DNA of 13,618 bases from Thermoplasmatota archaeon. Its GTDB lineage: Archaea > Thermoplasmatota > Thermoplasmata > RBG-16-68-12 > JAGMCJ01. Of the stretch, positions 6,390 through 13,618 are shown piece after piece (the stretch's first letter is position 1; the number at the start of each line of letters is the position of its first letter). Location: contig JAJISH010000284.1 in the NCBI GenBank assembly GCA_022848825.1, forward strand, positions 1-13,618, read 5' to 3'. The notes under the pieces are model-generated. The model saw nothing but the letters and a program-made list of their open reading frames with translations, was not told where the DNA came from and searched no databases. The position numbers were made by a program, and so were the translations under genes.

Positions 6390-9300
6390 CTACAGCATCC
6401 ACATGGTGTCGGCGGGGACCTTTATCCAGTATCCTTCGCCCGGGGCCATGTACGTCGGTCCAGTGAGGCGGTACAGGTAGTACGGCGGTGCGACGGCGTT
6501 GAAGCTCTCCGCCTTCTCGGCCCCGGTCTGCGCCATCAGATCGCCAGCCGTGTAGTCCCAGTACAGGTGCGGGAACCCGACCAGGTTCCACCCTTCCTTC
6601 AGGAAGATCTCCGCGCTCTTGGGCACCACCCCCGAGCTCGTAACAGGCTCTGCCGAAGTCACATTGACCCAGATCGCCATGGACTGGTTCACCGTCAGAA
6701 GGTCGTTCCAGTTCTTCCAGATGTGGTTCTCCCTCCACTCCTCCGTCCACGGATCGTAGAACCTCGCCATGTCCCAGCTGACCGTCTGCAGCGCGTACTC
6801 TATGGTTTCGTTGACCATCTTGAGCGGGAAGGAAAGAAGCACGTTGCCCGGCGGCGTCCATCTTGTGAACTTGGCCGCCTGGTCCTCGGTCCTGGCCGGA
6901 AGTCCAGCGCTGTAGTTCGCCTCCACGTAGTAGAAGATGTTCATCGGGTTCAGGTGCCCCATGTTGTAGTGGTCGTAGAAGTTGAAGCCCTGCGGGACTG
7001 TCACCAGGAACTGGTATCCCGTCCCGTCTGGATTGTATGCTCCCGTGTTGTAGTACACGGTGTAGTGGTCGATCATCGTCGCGTCGTCTGCGGAGAGGTC
7101 CCACTCGATATGGACGTGCTCGTAGTTGGGTCCGAACAGCCACGCTCTGAGGTTCGTCGGGGGCTCGGGTGAGAGCTTCAGCGTCGTGAAGTTGTAGTGC
7201 AGCCCTCCGTTCGTGTCAGTGGTCGTGTGATCGTACGGGTCCGAGGACTCCACGTCGAACATGTACATCGTCTCGGGCTGCAGTCCCGTCAGCAGCACGT
7301 CGTGCTGGATGCGGTACCCGCTCATGTACTCCTCCATGTCGAGCGGGGCGCTTGTGTTGTAGTACACTCTCGAGTCCGCGGGCTCGTTCGTCCTCCAGAT
7401 AACGTTCGCAGAAGTGGACGTGATGTTGGTGACCAAGAGGTTGAATATCAGCGGGGCCGAGGCGTCTATGGTCGCCGTGTCCGTGGAAGTGTGTATCGGG
7501 TTCATGTCGTCGTACTGGACGGTCACCAGATCGCCCTCCGAGACCTGCAGCTGTCCATCTGTCGTTGGCGCACCGGTAGTCGTGTCGATCGTCCCCGTCC
7601 ATCTCCCTGAGCCGGGCGCGGACTCGTTCAGCGAGACCGTCTCGGGAGCGGGTTCCGTCATGCTCCAGATGGTCACGTTCACGCCCGTCGGTCCCGTGTC
7701 ACGGACAGTTATCCCTATCGTGTCGCTGTCCCCGTAGACGCTCCGGTCCAGATACACCTGTCCCCAGCCCGTGCCGAGGTCGCCCAGCGCCACGAGGGCG
7801 TAGGGCTGCGGTCCGCTCGGGACGTTGTACCCTATCACCTCGATCGTCCACGCGCCCACCATGGGGCTCTTGATGTGGACGCCCTCCTGCACGTTCAGCC
7901 TGTCGTAGCTGCCCGTGTCGGGTTGTGACTCTCCCTGAGCGAAGGTCCCCATTACATTGCCCTTGTACGTGGTTCCGAGCGGGTCCGTCACAAGAAGGTC
8001 GAGGTCGTTCACGATGTTCGGTGTGGTCCACGCGACCCCGGGATAGTCGGTCCACGTGAGCATCACCCTCAGCGGCTCTGCGGAATCGAGAACGAAGTAG
8101 GACTCGATCCTTGACTCCCCCGTGCTCAGGCTGGACGTGTCGTCAACGATCTCCATGCGCCTCGTGTCGCCCGCGAAGTATAGCGCGTCGTCCAGGAGGA
8201 CCCGCCCCCAGCCTTGTGCGTTGTTGGGCCAGGTGTTCTCGTTCTCCCTGTCCGTGTACGAGCCGGTCATCTGCTGGGCGCTTGCCGCCAGCACGCCCTT
8301 CACCAATGCTGCGGAGGGCTCGAAACCGTCCGCGGGGTTCTTCGTCCCAGTCGGCCACCAACCCTCCATGAAGTACTGGCGGGTCATGGCCGCGAGCGAT
8401 GCGTGGTCCGGAGCCGAGTAGCTCGTTCCGCCCCAGCCCGCCTCCCAGGCCGTGTTCGTGTCGTCTCTCGGGTTTCCCGTGGACATGGATGAGGTGCCTT
8501 CTCCGACCGCAATGACGGTGGGCTTTCTCCTACCGTCCGAGGTCGGTCCGGGGCTGCTGTAGTCGGCGACGCTGTTCTGGTTCGGAGAGGTCGCGCTCGA
8601 TCCCGATGACAGCACGTTCTTGGCAGTGGCGGGGCTAACGACGTCGTACCAGCCCCCGCCTCCGTTCCCGTTCGAGAATATGATCAGCATGTCGGGATTG
8701 TCCCACATGAACTCGTCGAGCATTTGTGCGCCCTGCGTGTAGGCGGTCGTGGAGGAGCCCCAGGAACCCGAGTGCACCCTCGCGCCCGCGTTGTAGGCGG
8801 GACCGAAGAGATTGTCGTAGTCAGAGGGTATCCAGGCCAAGGCATCCCGCCAGTATCCTCCCCATTGCCGCACGTCGCCTATGTCCTGGAAGAATATCTT
8901 GGCGCCCTTGGCGCCTCCGTCATTGGTGCTCGAACCGATCGGATCGTCATTGCCGCCGAACGTCCCCGTCACCATGGTCCCGTGTCCTATGGTCGCCCAT
9001 CCAGCGCCGGGGTCCCAGCGGTTGGGGCTGTCCTTCCACGCCCACTCCTCGTTTGCGCCGCCGTGCACCCAGTACCGCACGAGCTTTCTCCGGGTCGTGT
9101 CCGTGACGTTGTAGATGTCGCCCTTCTGTATCGTCGTCGCGTTCTCGCGGAAGAAGTTGTGGTCGAAGTCAATCCCCGTGTCGGAGAACCCGACGAGCTG
9201 TCCCTCGCCCGAGATCCCCACGTCCCAGATGCGCCTGTCGCCTTGGACGTTCGTCTGCATTATCCACTGCATCCGCCTGTTCTGGACCTCCGGGACCTCT

Positions 9301-9923
9301 CGCGGCTGTATGAAGTTGACGTCGGCGAGGCAGGCGATTTCGACGACCTGCTCGTAGGTCACGCGGGCGTCCACCCTGCCGAAGTCCTTCCCCTCGTACG
9401 TGTAGATGACCCTGCGCTCCGGGAGCAGCTCGAGAACGGCGTTGACGCCATCCGGATTGAACGTGATGATCTGAGCCTCGACTATGCCCGCCTCGAACGT
9501 GAGCTCGGGCACTATCTTGTACGCGGGCTGGAAGACGCCCGTCCACTGGACCGCCTGGACCTTCTCCAGGCTCGAACGCAGTCCATGGGCCATCCTCACG
9601 AGGAACGCGTTCGAAGGAACGTAGTTCACGATCTCCGCGCCGACTCGCGCCAGCGACTCCTTGTGCTCCTCCGTGACGGGACCACTGAACTGGACGATGT
9701 AGTATCCGTCGCCCCCGGCGGGATAGTCAGTCACTCTCAGAGCGGCGGGAACCAGCGGCTCCCCGTTCCTGGTATCGAAAACGAGTCCATTGATACCGAG
9801 GTAGTGCGGATCACCCACTTGCGCGTCGTAGACCTCTCCTTTCGTCGAGGCGAGGTCAACTGGACCGATTGTCAGGATGAACGCGAGGGATAGCATTACT
9901 GCGATGACGCTTCTGCTCGTCAT
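6390..9923 (-). CDS. Secreted S8 (subtilisin-like) serine protease, multidomain
   Basis: A 1177-residue extracellular protease. A Sec signal peptide (hydrophobic 6-20) probably ends near A25. Residues about 72-205 look like a propeptide region with two inhibitor-like units (YYIVQFSGPV, later VIYTYEGKDFGRV). The S8 domain has D248 (FSDTGIDF), H314 (GHGTMVTG), the oxyanion asparagine probably N420 (SNGNGG) and nucleophile S501 (GTSYSAP), so it should be active. A beta-rich P-like domain follows at about 588-712 (LTWTDYPG, NDLDLLVTDP). An Ig-like unit starts at about 722 (LDRSVYGDSDTI), a fibronectin III-like domain at about 825-915 and a second at 920-1020. A duplicated C-terminal module with NLVGFP and PGEGYW closes the protein. 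No C-terminal membrane anchor is visible. The likely role is degradation of extracellular protein for nutrition (inference). It lies 43 bases downstream of a paralogue; a CATATA element in that gap may be a separate promoter, but co-transcription is equally possible. Confidence 0.93.
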   Translation of the reverse strand: MTSRSVIAVMLSLAFILTIGPVDLASTKGEVYDAQVGDPHYLGINGLVFDTRNGEPLVPAALRVTDYPAGGDGYYIVQFSGPVTEEHKESLARVGAEIVNYVPSNAFLVRMAHGLRSSLEKVQAVQWTGVFQPAYKIVPELTFEAGIVEAQIITFNPDGVNAVLELLPERRVIYTYEGKDFGRVDARVTYEQVVEIACLADVNFIQPREVPEVQNRRMQWIMQTNVQGDRRIWDVGISGEGQLVGFSDTGIDFDHNFFRENATTIQKGDIYNVTDTTRRKLVRYWVHGGANEEWAWKDSPNRWDPGAGWATIGHGTMVTGTFGGNDDPIGSSTNDGGAKGAKIFFQDIGDVRQWGGYWRDALAWIPSDYDNLFGPAYNAGARVHSGSWGSSTTAYTQGAQMLDEFMWDNPDMLIIFSNGNGGGGWYDVVSPATAKNVLSSGSSATSPNQNSVADYSSPGPTSDGRRKPTVIAVGEGTSSMSTGNPRDDTNTAWEAGWGGTSYSAPDHASLAAMTRQYFMEGWWPTGTKNPADGFEPSAALVKGVLAASAQQMTGSYTDRENENTWPNNAQGWGRVLLDDALYFAGDTRRMEIVDDTSSLSTGESRIESYFVLDSAEPLRVMLTWTDYPGVAWTTPNIVNDLDLLVTDPLGTTYKGNVMGTFAQGESQPDTGSYDRLNVQEGVHIKSPMVGAWTIEVIGYNVPSGPQPYALVALGDLGTGWGQVYLDRSVYGDSDTIGITVRDTGPTGVNVTIWSMTEPAPETVSLNESAPGSGRWTGTIDTTTGAPTTDGQLQVSEGDLVTVQYDDMNPIHTSTDTATIDASAPLIFNLLVTNITSTSANVIWRTNEPADSRVYYNTSAPLDMEEYMSGYRIQHDVLLTGLQPETMYMFDVESSDPYDHTTTDTNGGLHYNFTTLKLSPEPPTNLRAWLFGPNYEHVHIEWDLSADDATMIDHYTVYYNTGAYNPDGTGYQFLVTVPQGFNFYDHYNMGHLNPMNIFYYVEANYSAGLPARTEDQAAKFTRWTPPGNVLLSFPLKMVNETIEYALQTVSWDMARFYDPWTEEWRENHIWKNWNDLLTVNQSMAIWVNVTSAEPVTSSGVVPKSAEIFLKEGWNLVGFPHLYWDYTAGDLMAQTGAEKAESFNAVAPPYYLYRLTGPTYMAPGEGYWIKVPADTMWML

Positions 9924-9966
9924 GGGGGTTCACTTTCCCTTAGTCAAGCCGCCTATATGAGCCTGC
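9924..9966 (-). promoter_or_regulatory. Intergenic gap between the tandem protease genes
   Basis: On the minus strand these 43 bases contain CATATAGG, with ATATA 31-35 bases before the ATG at 9923, a position compatible with a weak archaeal TATA box. Only a poor Shine-Dalgarno match (AGTGA) precedes the ATG. There is no poly-T terminator after the upstream paralogue, so readthrough or an operon is plausible. Confidence 0.3.
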
Positions 9967-12900
9967 TCAGATGTAGACCTGCCAGATGAAATCGGCGCCG
10001 CCGACCCAGTAGGCCTCTCCGGGTGCAAGGACGTACACGTCCGCAAGCTCCTGCAGGTGGTAGGGCGCTGCCGCCGAGTATCCCTCGACCTTCGTCGCCC
10101 CGGTTGTAGCCTTCAGGTCACCGACAGTCATCGAGACTGTGAGCGATGGGTATCCGACAAGGGTCCAAGGCGAGATCAGCTCGATCGGGACCTGGGTCTG
10201 CACGTATCCAGCGACGTGGAGATCGTCAGCCGCAGGGACGTCCAGCCAGTAGCCCTTGCCGGGCATAATCGTGGACAATCCTCCGCCGTAGGCCTTGACC
10301 GAATTGAAACTGTCCCAACCGCCCGCCAACGGGTCGTAGGTCCAGACCCTGAATTTGGTGTCCATCATCTTGAACACCGTTGCCGGGTATGGGTCAGATG
10401 GTGTGATCGGCACCGAGATGAAGTTCACGCCTCCAATAAGGAGTATCCAGTACTTCGCCGCCTGCTGCGAGGCCATGGTGGAATCGCCGCCCGAGCTGTT
10501 GGAGTATATCGCGTAGTAGTAGTTGCTGATGGCCGAACCCGCTCCCGCGTGAACGTACATGTCCGTCTGGTTCGGCACGCTGGCGAGGAACGAGTAGCTC
10601 GCGGCCGTCGGGTCGTAGCTCGTCCCGGAATAGATGGCGTAGTTAGTAACGTCAAGCGGGTCGTCAGGTGACAGTGTCCATGTGAGCGTCACATCCCCGT
10701 GGGCGAATCCAGTGATCCTCGCCATGAAGTTGGATGCGGCCTGCACCACCTTGCCGAGCATGGTGAAGCACCTAGACTCCCACTCGCCCCAGTTGTTCGC
10801 GGCGTCCTGCCCGTGGATGAAGATGCAGTGCACTCCGGGCGGCCAGTCTGCCGAGCCGGTCCAAGTGGCCTGCTCTAGGGCGGTGTCGAAGATGTCCACA
10901 GGGCTCATCGGCGTTCCTCCGCCGTCAGGTCCAGGAGCGTCCATGTAGAACTCCACGGCCTGTATCATCGAGTTCCCGTAGTTCGTATCGTCGACGGTCG
11001 CCGTGAATGTGATGGGGGTGTATCTCTCGGCCGGGTTCGGGACTGCGTTTATGCTTCCCGGGACGGTTATGGGGCCAACACTGTCTCCCCCTGGCTTCAG
11101 GATAGTGAACGTGTCATCCGATATGTCCGTGCCGTTGAGCATCGGGTAGGGGACGCCGTCGTCCTCGACAGCGACCTTCACGCGGTAGTGTATCCCGTTC
11201 TGCAGGAGGCTCACGTCCCAGTTGTAGGCCGTGTCTCCCGGCAACGGGTCGGGCGTTATCCTCACCCAGGACTGACCATCGTCCGGGCTGTAGAAGAGCG
11301 CCTGGCTGTTCACGCCTGACGAGTACACCTGGCGGCTCCAGTCGATCTGTACGGTGTTCCCGACGAAGACCTCTCCGCCGTTGGGAGCGATCACCTGGAC
11401 ATCTGGATGGTCGTGGCCAATCAGCCACACCACCGTCTTGTTGATTATCGAGCCCCTGTCCAGGTCGTTCATTGATGCGAAGTTGACTCTGGAGACCTCG
11501 AAGAAGCACAAGGCCAGCTTAGATGGTTGACCTCCCCAGACGTTCCCAGGTCCCGCGGTCCCGTTCGCAGCCGAGGAGACCCACTTGAGCCCGATATCTC
11601 CCGGGGAAGCATCGATCCCGTAGTTCTTCCAGACGGTCGAGACGGTTCCACCGTAGCTCTGAGGAATGACCTCATCCCCAGAACCGCCTGACCTGTGGGG
11701 CTCGTAATTAACCCGGTTGATTCCAACGTACTCATTGCTGATCGGGTCTCCGATGGACCCCTCGTTGGCAGTCCAGAGGCTGGGGTCTATGTCCCAGTCC
11801 GCCTTCAGTGTGGAATTGACCCACTGTCCGGACTCTATTGACGCGTATTCGGAACCGGAGTCCTTGGCAAGCGCCCATACGACATCGTGCGAGGAGACGA
11901 AGAACCGTCCTCCCTCGTCTATGTAGTTCGTTATCAGGACCCTTTCCTCAGGCTCGAACGGTGGGTACTCCTCCAGGCCGGTCTGCCAGAGCACGACCTT
12001 GTATCCCTGGAGCAGCATTAGCGTCGGAACGCCGCTTCTGTCCACATACCACTCGTTGTAGGACCAGCCGAAGCTCTCGAACGCGTTCTTGTACCTATCG
12101 ACACTCTCCGGCGGGAACGTGTCGTCGCCGATGACGAGGAGAAGCTCCGCCTTCTCGGTTGTAACGAAGCTGTAGTGCTGTCCCTGGTTGTCATCCAGAG
12201 TCGTGTGTCCGAACCTGTCCGTCGACTCGACGTCGAAGTAGTACTTCACGCCCGTCTGCAGGTCGATAACATCAATGGAATGGGAGACGAAGAGACCAGC
12301 AGGCGTCTTGACCGCAGTATTGGTCAGAGACACAGGGCTGGTGTCGTAGTAGACCGTCGAGGTCGCCGACTCGTCCGTGTTCCACACTATCGTGGCGGCC
12401 GCGTTGGTTATCCTCGTCGCCTTCACGCCCGTAATCATCGGGGGTGCGCCGTCTATGAGCGCCGTCTGCTGGAGGGTCCTAATCGGGACCGTCGTGTCCG
12501 CGTACTCGACCGTGACCGTGTCGTCCTCGCTCACCTGGAGGGCTCCGTCGGCGGTTGGTGTGCCGAAGGCGGTGTTGATCGCCCCCTCGAACACACCTGA
12601 TCCGATCTCGAGGAGTGTGACATTCTCACCGCCGGTCTCCGTGTCGCTGTACACCGGAACTATCAGAGGGCCGACCGCATCCGCGTCTTCCACCGTTATG
12701 GTGATAGTGTCCGAGTCTCCGTACAGAGTCCTGTCGAGGAACAGCTGTCCGTAGCCCGGGTCCGTCGCTCCGATTATCGACAGCGCGAAGGGCTGAGGCC
12801 CGGAGGGAACGTTCGTCCCTGTCACCCTCACCTTCCAGAAGCCGACGCTCGGGGTCAGGTCGAGAACCGCCTCTAGCGGGTTGTCGATGTCGTAGGACCC

Positions 12901-13618
12901 GAAGTCGGGCCTGGACTCGACGAGAGTCGTGTAGACGTTCTTCCCCGTCCAGAACGCGTTCCCCTTGAAAGTCGCCCCCGTAGGGGATGTGACAAGAAGA
13001 TCCAGGTTGTTCACGAGCGCCTTGGTTGTCGGCGTCGCTCCGGGATAGTCGCTGTACGCCATCGCGACCTTGAACGGGATCGCGCCGCTCGAGACGTAGT
13101 AGGTGTACTCCACGCTCTCTCCTGTTGCCAGCCCCTCAGTGTGGTCGACAATGTGAAGCCTGCTAGCATCGCCAGGGAAGTAGAGGGCGTTGTCCAGGAC
13201 CACTCTTCCCCAGCCCTGTGCGTTGTTGGGCCAGGTTCCCTCGTTCCTCCTGTCGGCCCTTGTCCCCTGCATCTGCTGTCCGGCGACGGCTATGGTGGAC
13301 TTCAGAAGGGCACCGCTGGGTGTGAAACCGTTCGCGGGGACAGCGCCGCCGGTCGGGTACCAGCCTTCCATGTAGTACTGGCGGGTGATCGCGGCGAGAC
13401 CTGAGACGACGGGACCGGAATAGCTCGTTCCCGCCCAAGCGATCTCGTTGCCGATGTTCGAGTTGTCCCAGTTGTTTCCGCTCGAGCGCGAGGAGATACC
13501 CTCCCCGACGGCCATGACCGTCGGTGTGCGCCTACCATCCTCTGTTGGACCGACCGAACTCGAGGCGTCCACTCTGTCCTGGTTCGGGAACGGGTCGTGC
13601 CAGCCCACTGCAATCGTG
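9967..13618 (-). CDS. Secreted S8 family protease, larger paralogue (N-terminus outside window)
   Basis: Partial: 1216 codons are visible and the reading frame runs off the window edge. The signal peptide, propeptide and catalytic Asp and His must lie outside. Numbering is from the GTG codon at 13608. The nucleophile is S62 (AGTSYSGP), preceded by SSVGPTEDGR, which aligns with SSPGPTSDGR in the neighbour. Next come a P-like domain (about 148-278), an Ig-like unit (LDRTLYGDSDTI, about 291-385) and a fibronectin III-like domain (390-483). A Rossmann-type glutamine-amidotransferase-like domain follows at about 487-735 (LLLVIGDDTFPP; VLWQTG; YIDEGGRFFVSSHD). Then come an Ig-like domain opening with APNGGEVFVGNTVQIDW, a further beta domain, a fibronectin III-like domain (about 957-1045) and a duplicated C-terminal module ending APGEAYW. 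The 487-955 block is absent from the downstream paralogue. Presumed function is extracellular proteolysis with extra binding domains. No membrane anchor is visible. Confidence 0.92.
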   Translation of the reverse strand, partial: TIAVGWHDPFPNQDRVDASSSVGPTEDGRRTPTVMAVGEGISSRSSGNNWDNSNIGNEIAWAGTSYSGPVVSGLAAITRQYYMEGWYPTGGAVPANGFTPSGALLKSTIAVAGQQMQGTRADRRNEGTWPNNAQGWGRVVLDNALYFPGDASRLHIVDHTEGLATGESVEYTYYVSSGAIPFKVAMAYSDYPGATPTTKALVNNLDLLVTSPTGATFKGNAFWTGKNVYTTLVESRPDFGSYDIDNPLEAVLDLTPSVGFWKVRVTGTNVPSGPQPFALSIIGATDPGYGQLFLDRTLYGDSDTITITVEDADAVGPLIVPVYSDTETGGENVTLLEIGSGVFEGAINTAFGTPTADGALQVSEDDTVTVEYADTTVPIRTLQQTALIDGAPPMITGVKATRITNAAATIVWNTDESATSTVYYDTSPVSLTNTAVKTPAGLFVSHSIDVIDLQTGVKYYFDVESTDRFGHTTLDDNQGQHYSFVTTEKAELLLVIGDDTFPPESVDRYKNAFESFGWSYNEWYVDRSGVPTLMLLQGYKVVLWQTGLEEYPPFEPEERVLITNYIDEGGRFFVSSHDVVWALAKDSGSEYASIESGQWVNSTLKADWDIDPSLWTANEGSIGDPISNEYVGINRVNYEPHRSGGSGDEVIPQSYGGTVSTVWKNYGIDASPGDIGLKWVSSAANGTAGPGNVWGGQPSKLALCFFEVSRVNFASMNDLDRGSIINKTVVWLIGHDHPDVQVIAPNGGEVFVGNTVQIDWSRQVYSSGVNSQALFYSPDDGQSWVRITPDPLPGDTAYNWDVSLLQNGIHYRVKVAVEDDGVPYPMLNGTDISDDTFTILKPGGDSVGPITVPGSINAVPNPAERYTPITFTATVDDTNYGNSMIQAVEFYMDAPGPDGGGTPMSPVDIFDTALEQATWTGSADWPPGVHCIFIHGQDAANNWGEWESRCFTMLGKVVQAASNFMARITGFAHGDVTLTWTLSPDDPLDVTNYAIYSGTSYDPTAASYSFLASVPNQTDMYVHAGAGSAISNYYYAIYSNSSGGDSTMASQQAAKYWILLIGGVNFISVPITPSDPYPATVFKMMDTKFRVWTYDPLAGGWDSFNSVKAYGGGLSTIMPGKGYWLDVPAADDLHVAGYVQTQVPIELISPWTLVGYPSLTVSMTVGDLKATTGATKVEGYSAAAPYHLQELADVYVLAPGEAYWVGGADFIWQVYI

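Noticed and set aside
8724..9893. Plus-strand open frame of 389 codons opposite the downstream protease
   Set aside because: Composition is arginine- and valine-rich without motifs. The minus strand here encodes the propeptide and the catalytic Asp and His of the S8 domain.

Overview
The window looks archaeal, most likely from an uncultured member of the Thermoplasmatota or a neighbouring euryarchaeal lineage. This is inferred from gene content, not from a marker gene. The supports are an archaeal-type secretion ATPase plus double T2SSF membrane platform, a class III (pilin-type) signal peptide, TATA-like boxes instead of bacterial -35/-10 promoters, one probable leaderless start, and very large secreted multidomain subtilases. 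The DNA is GC-rich, so long antisense shadow reading frames are common. I saw no rRNA, tRNA, CRISPR array or insertion sequence.

Left part, minus strand (70-2141): two small pilin-like proteins (1692-2141 and 1172-1690) lie one base apart and are probably co-transcribed. Downstream is an SPFH/band 7 membrane protein (70-1029) with its own TATA-like element and two well-placed ribosome binding sites. An intergenic region near 2142-2213 separates the pilins from a divergent plus-strand operon.

Centre, plus strand (about 2112-6362): a cysteine-rich protein, a PilB/GspE-family ATPase and a TadC/FlaJ-like polytopic platform protein form a tightly overlapping operon (GTGA overlap, then an 8-base overlap). 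With the divergent pilins these make the core of a type IV pilus-like machine: pilin-like subunits, cytoplasmic motor and inner-membrane platform. No prepilin peptidase and no obvious major pilin lie in the window.

Right part, minus strand (6390-13618): two tandem paralogous secreted S8 serine proteases. The upstream one is cut by the window edge. They share a subtilase core, beta-rich downstream domains, a fibronectin III-like domain and a duplicated C-terminal surface module. The upstream paralogue also carries a block of roughly 470 residues that includes a glutamine-amidotransferase-like domain. The proteases meet the pilus operon tail to tail with only 27 bases between stop codons. A functional link between the proteases and the pilus-like machine is not shown by the sequence.

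The points most worth a second look are the detached cysteine-rich partner of the ATPase with no convincing start codon, the two-pilin/SPFH arrangement, the duplicated start region of the SPFH gene, and the domain insertion that distinguishes the two proteases.
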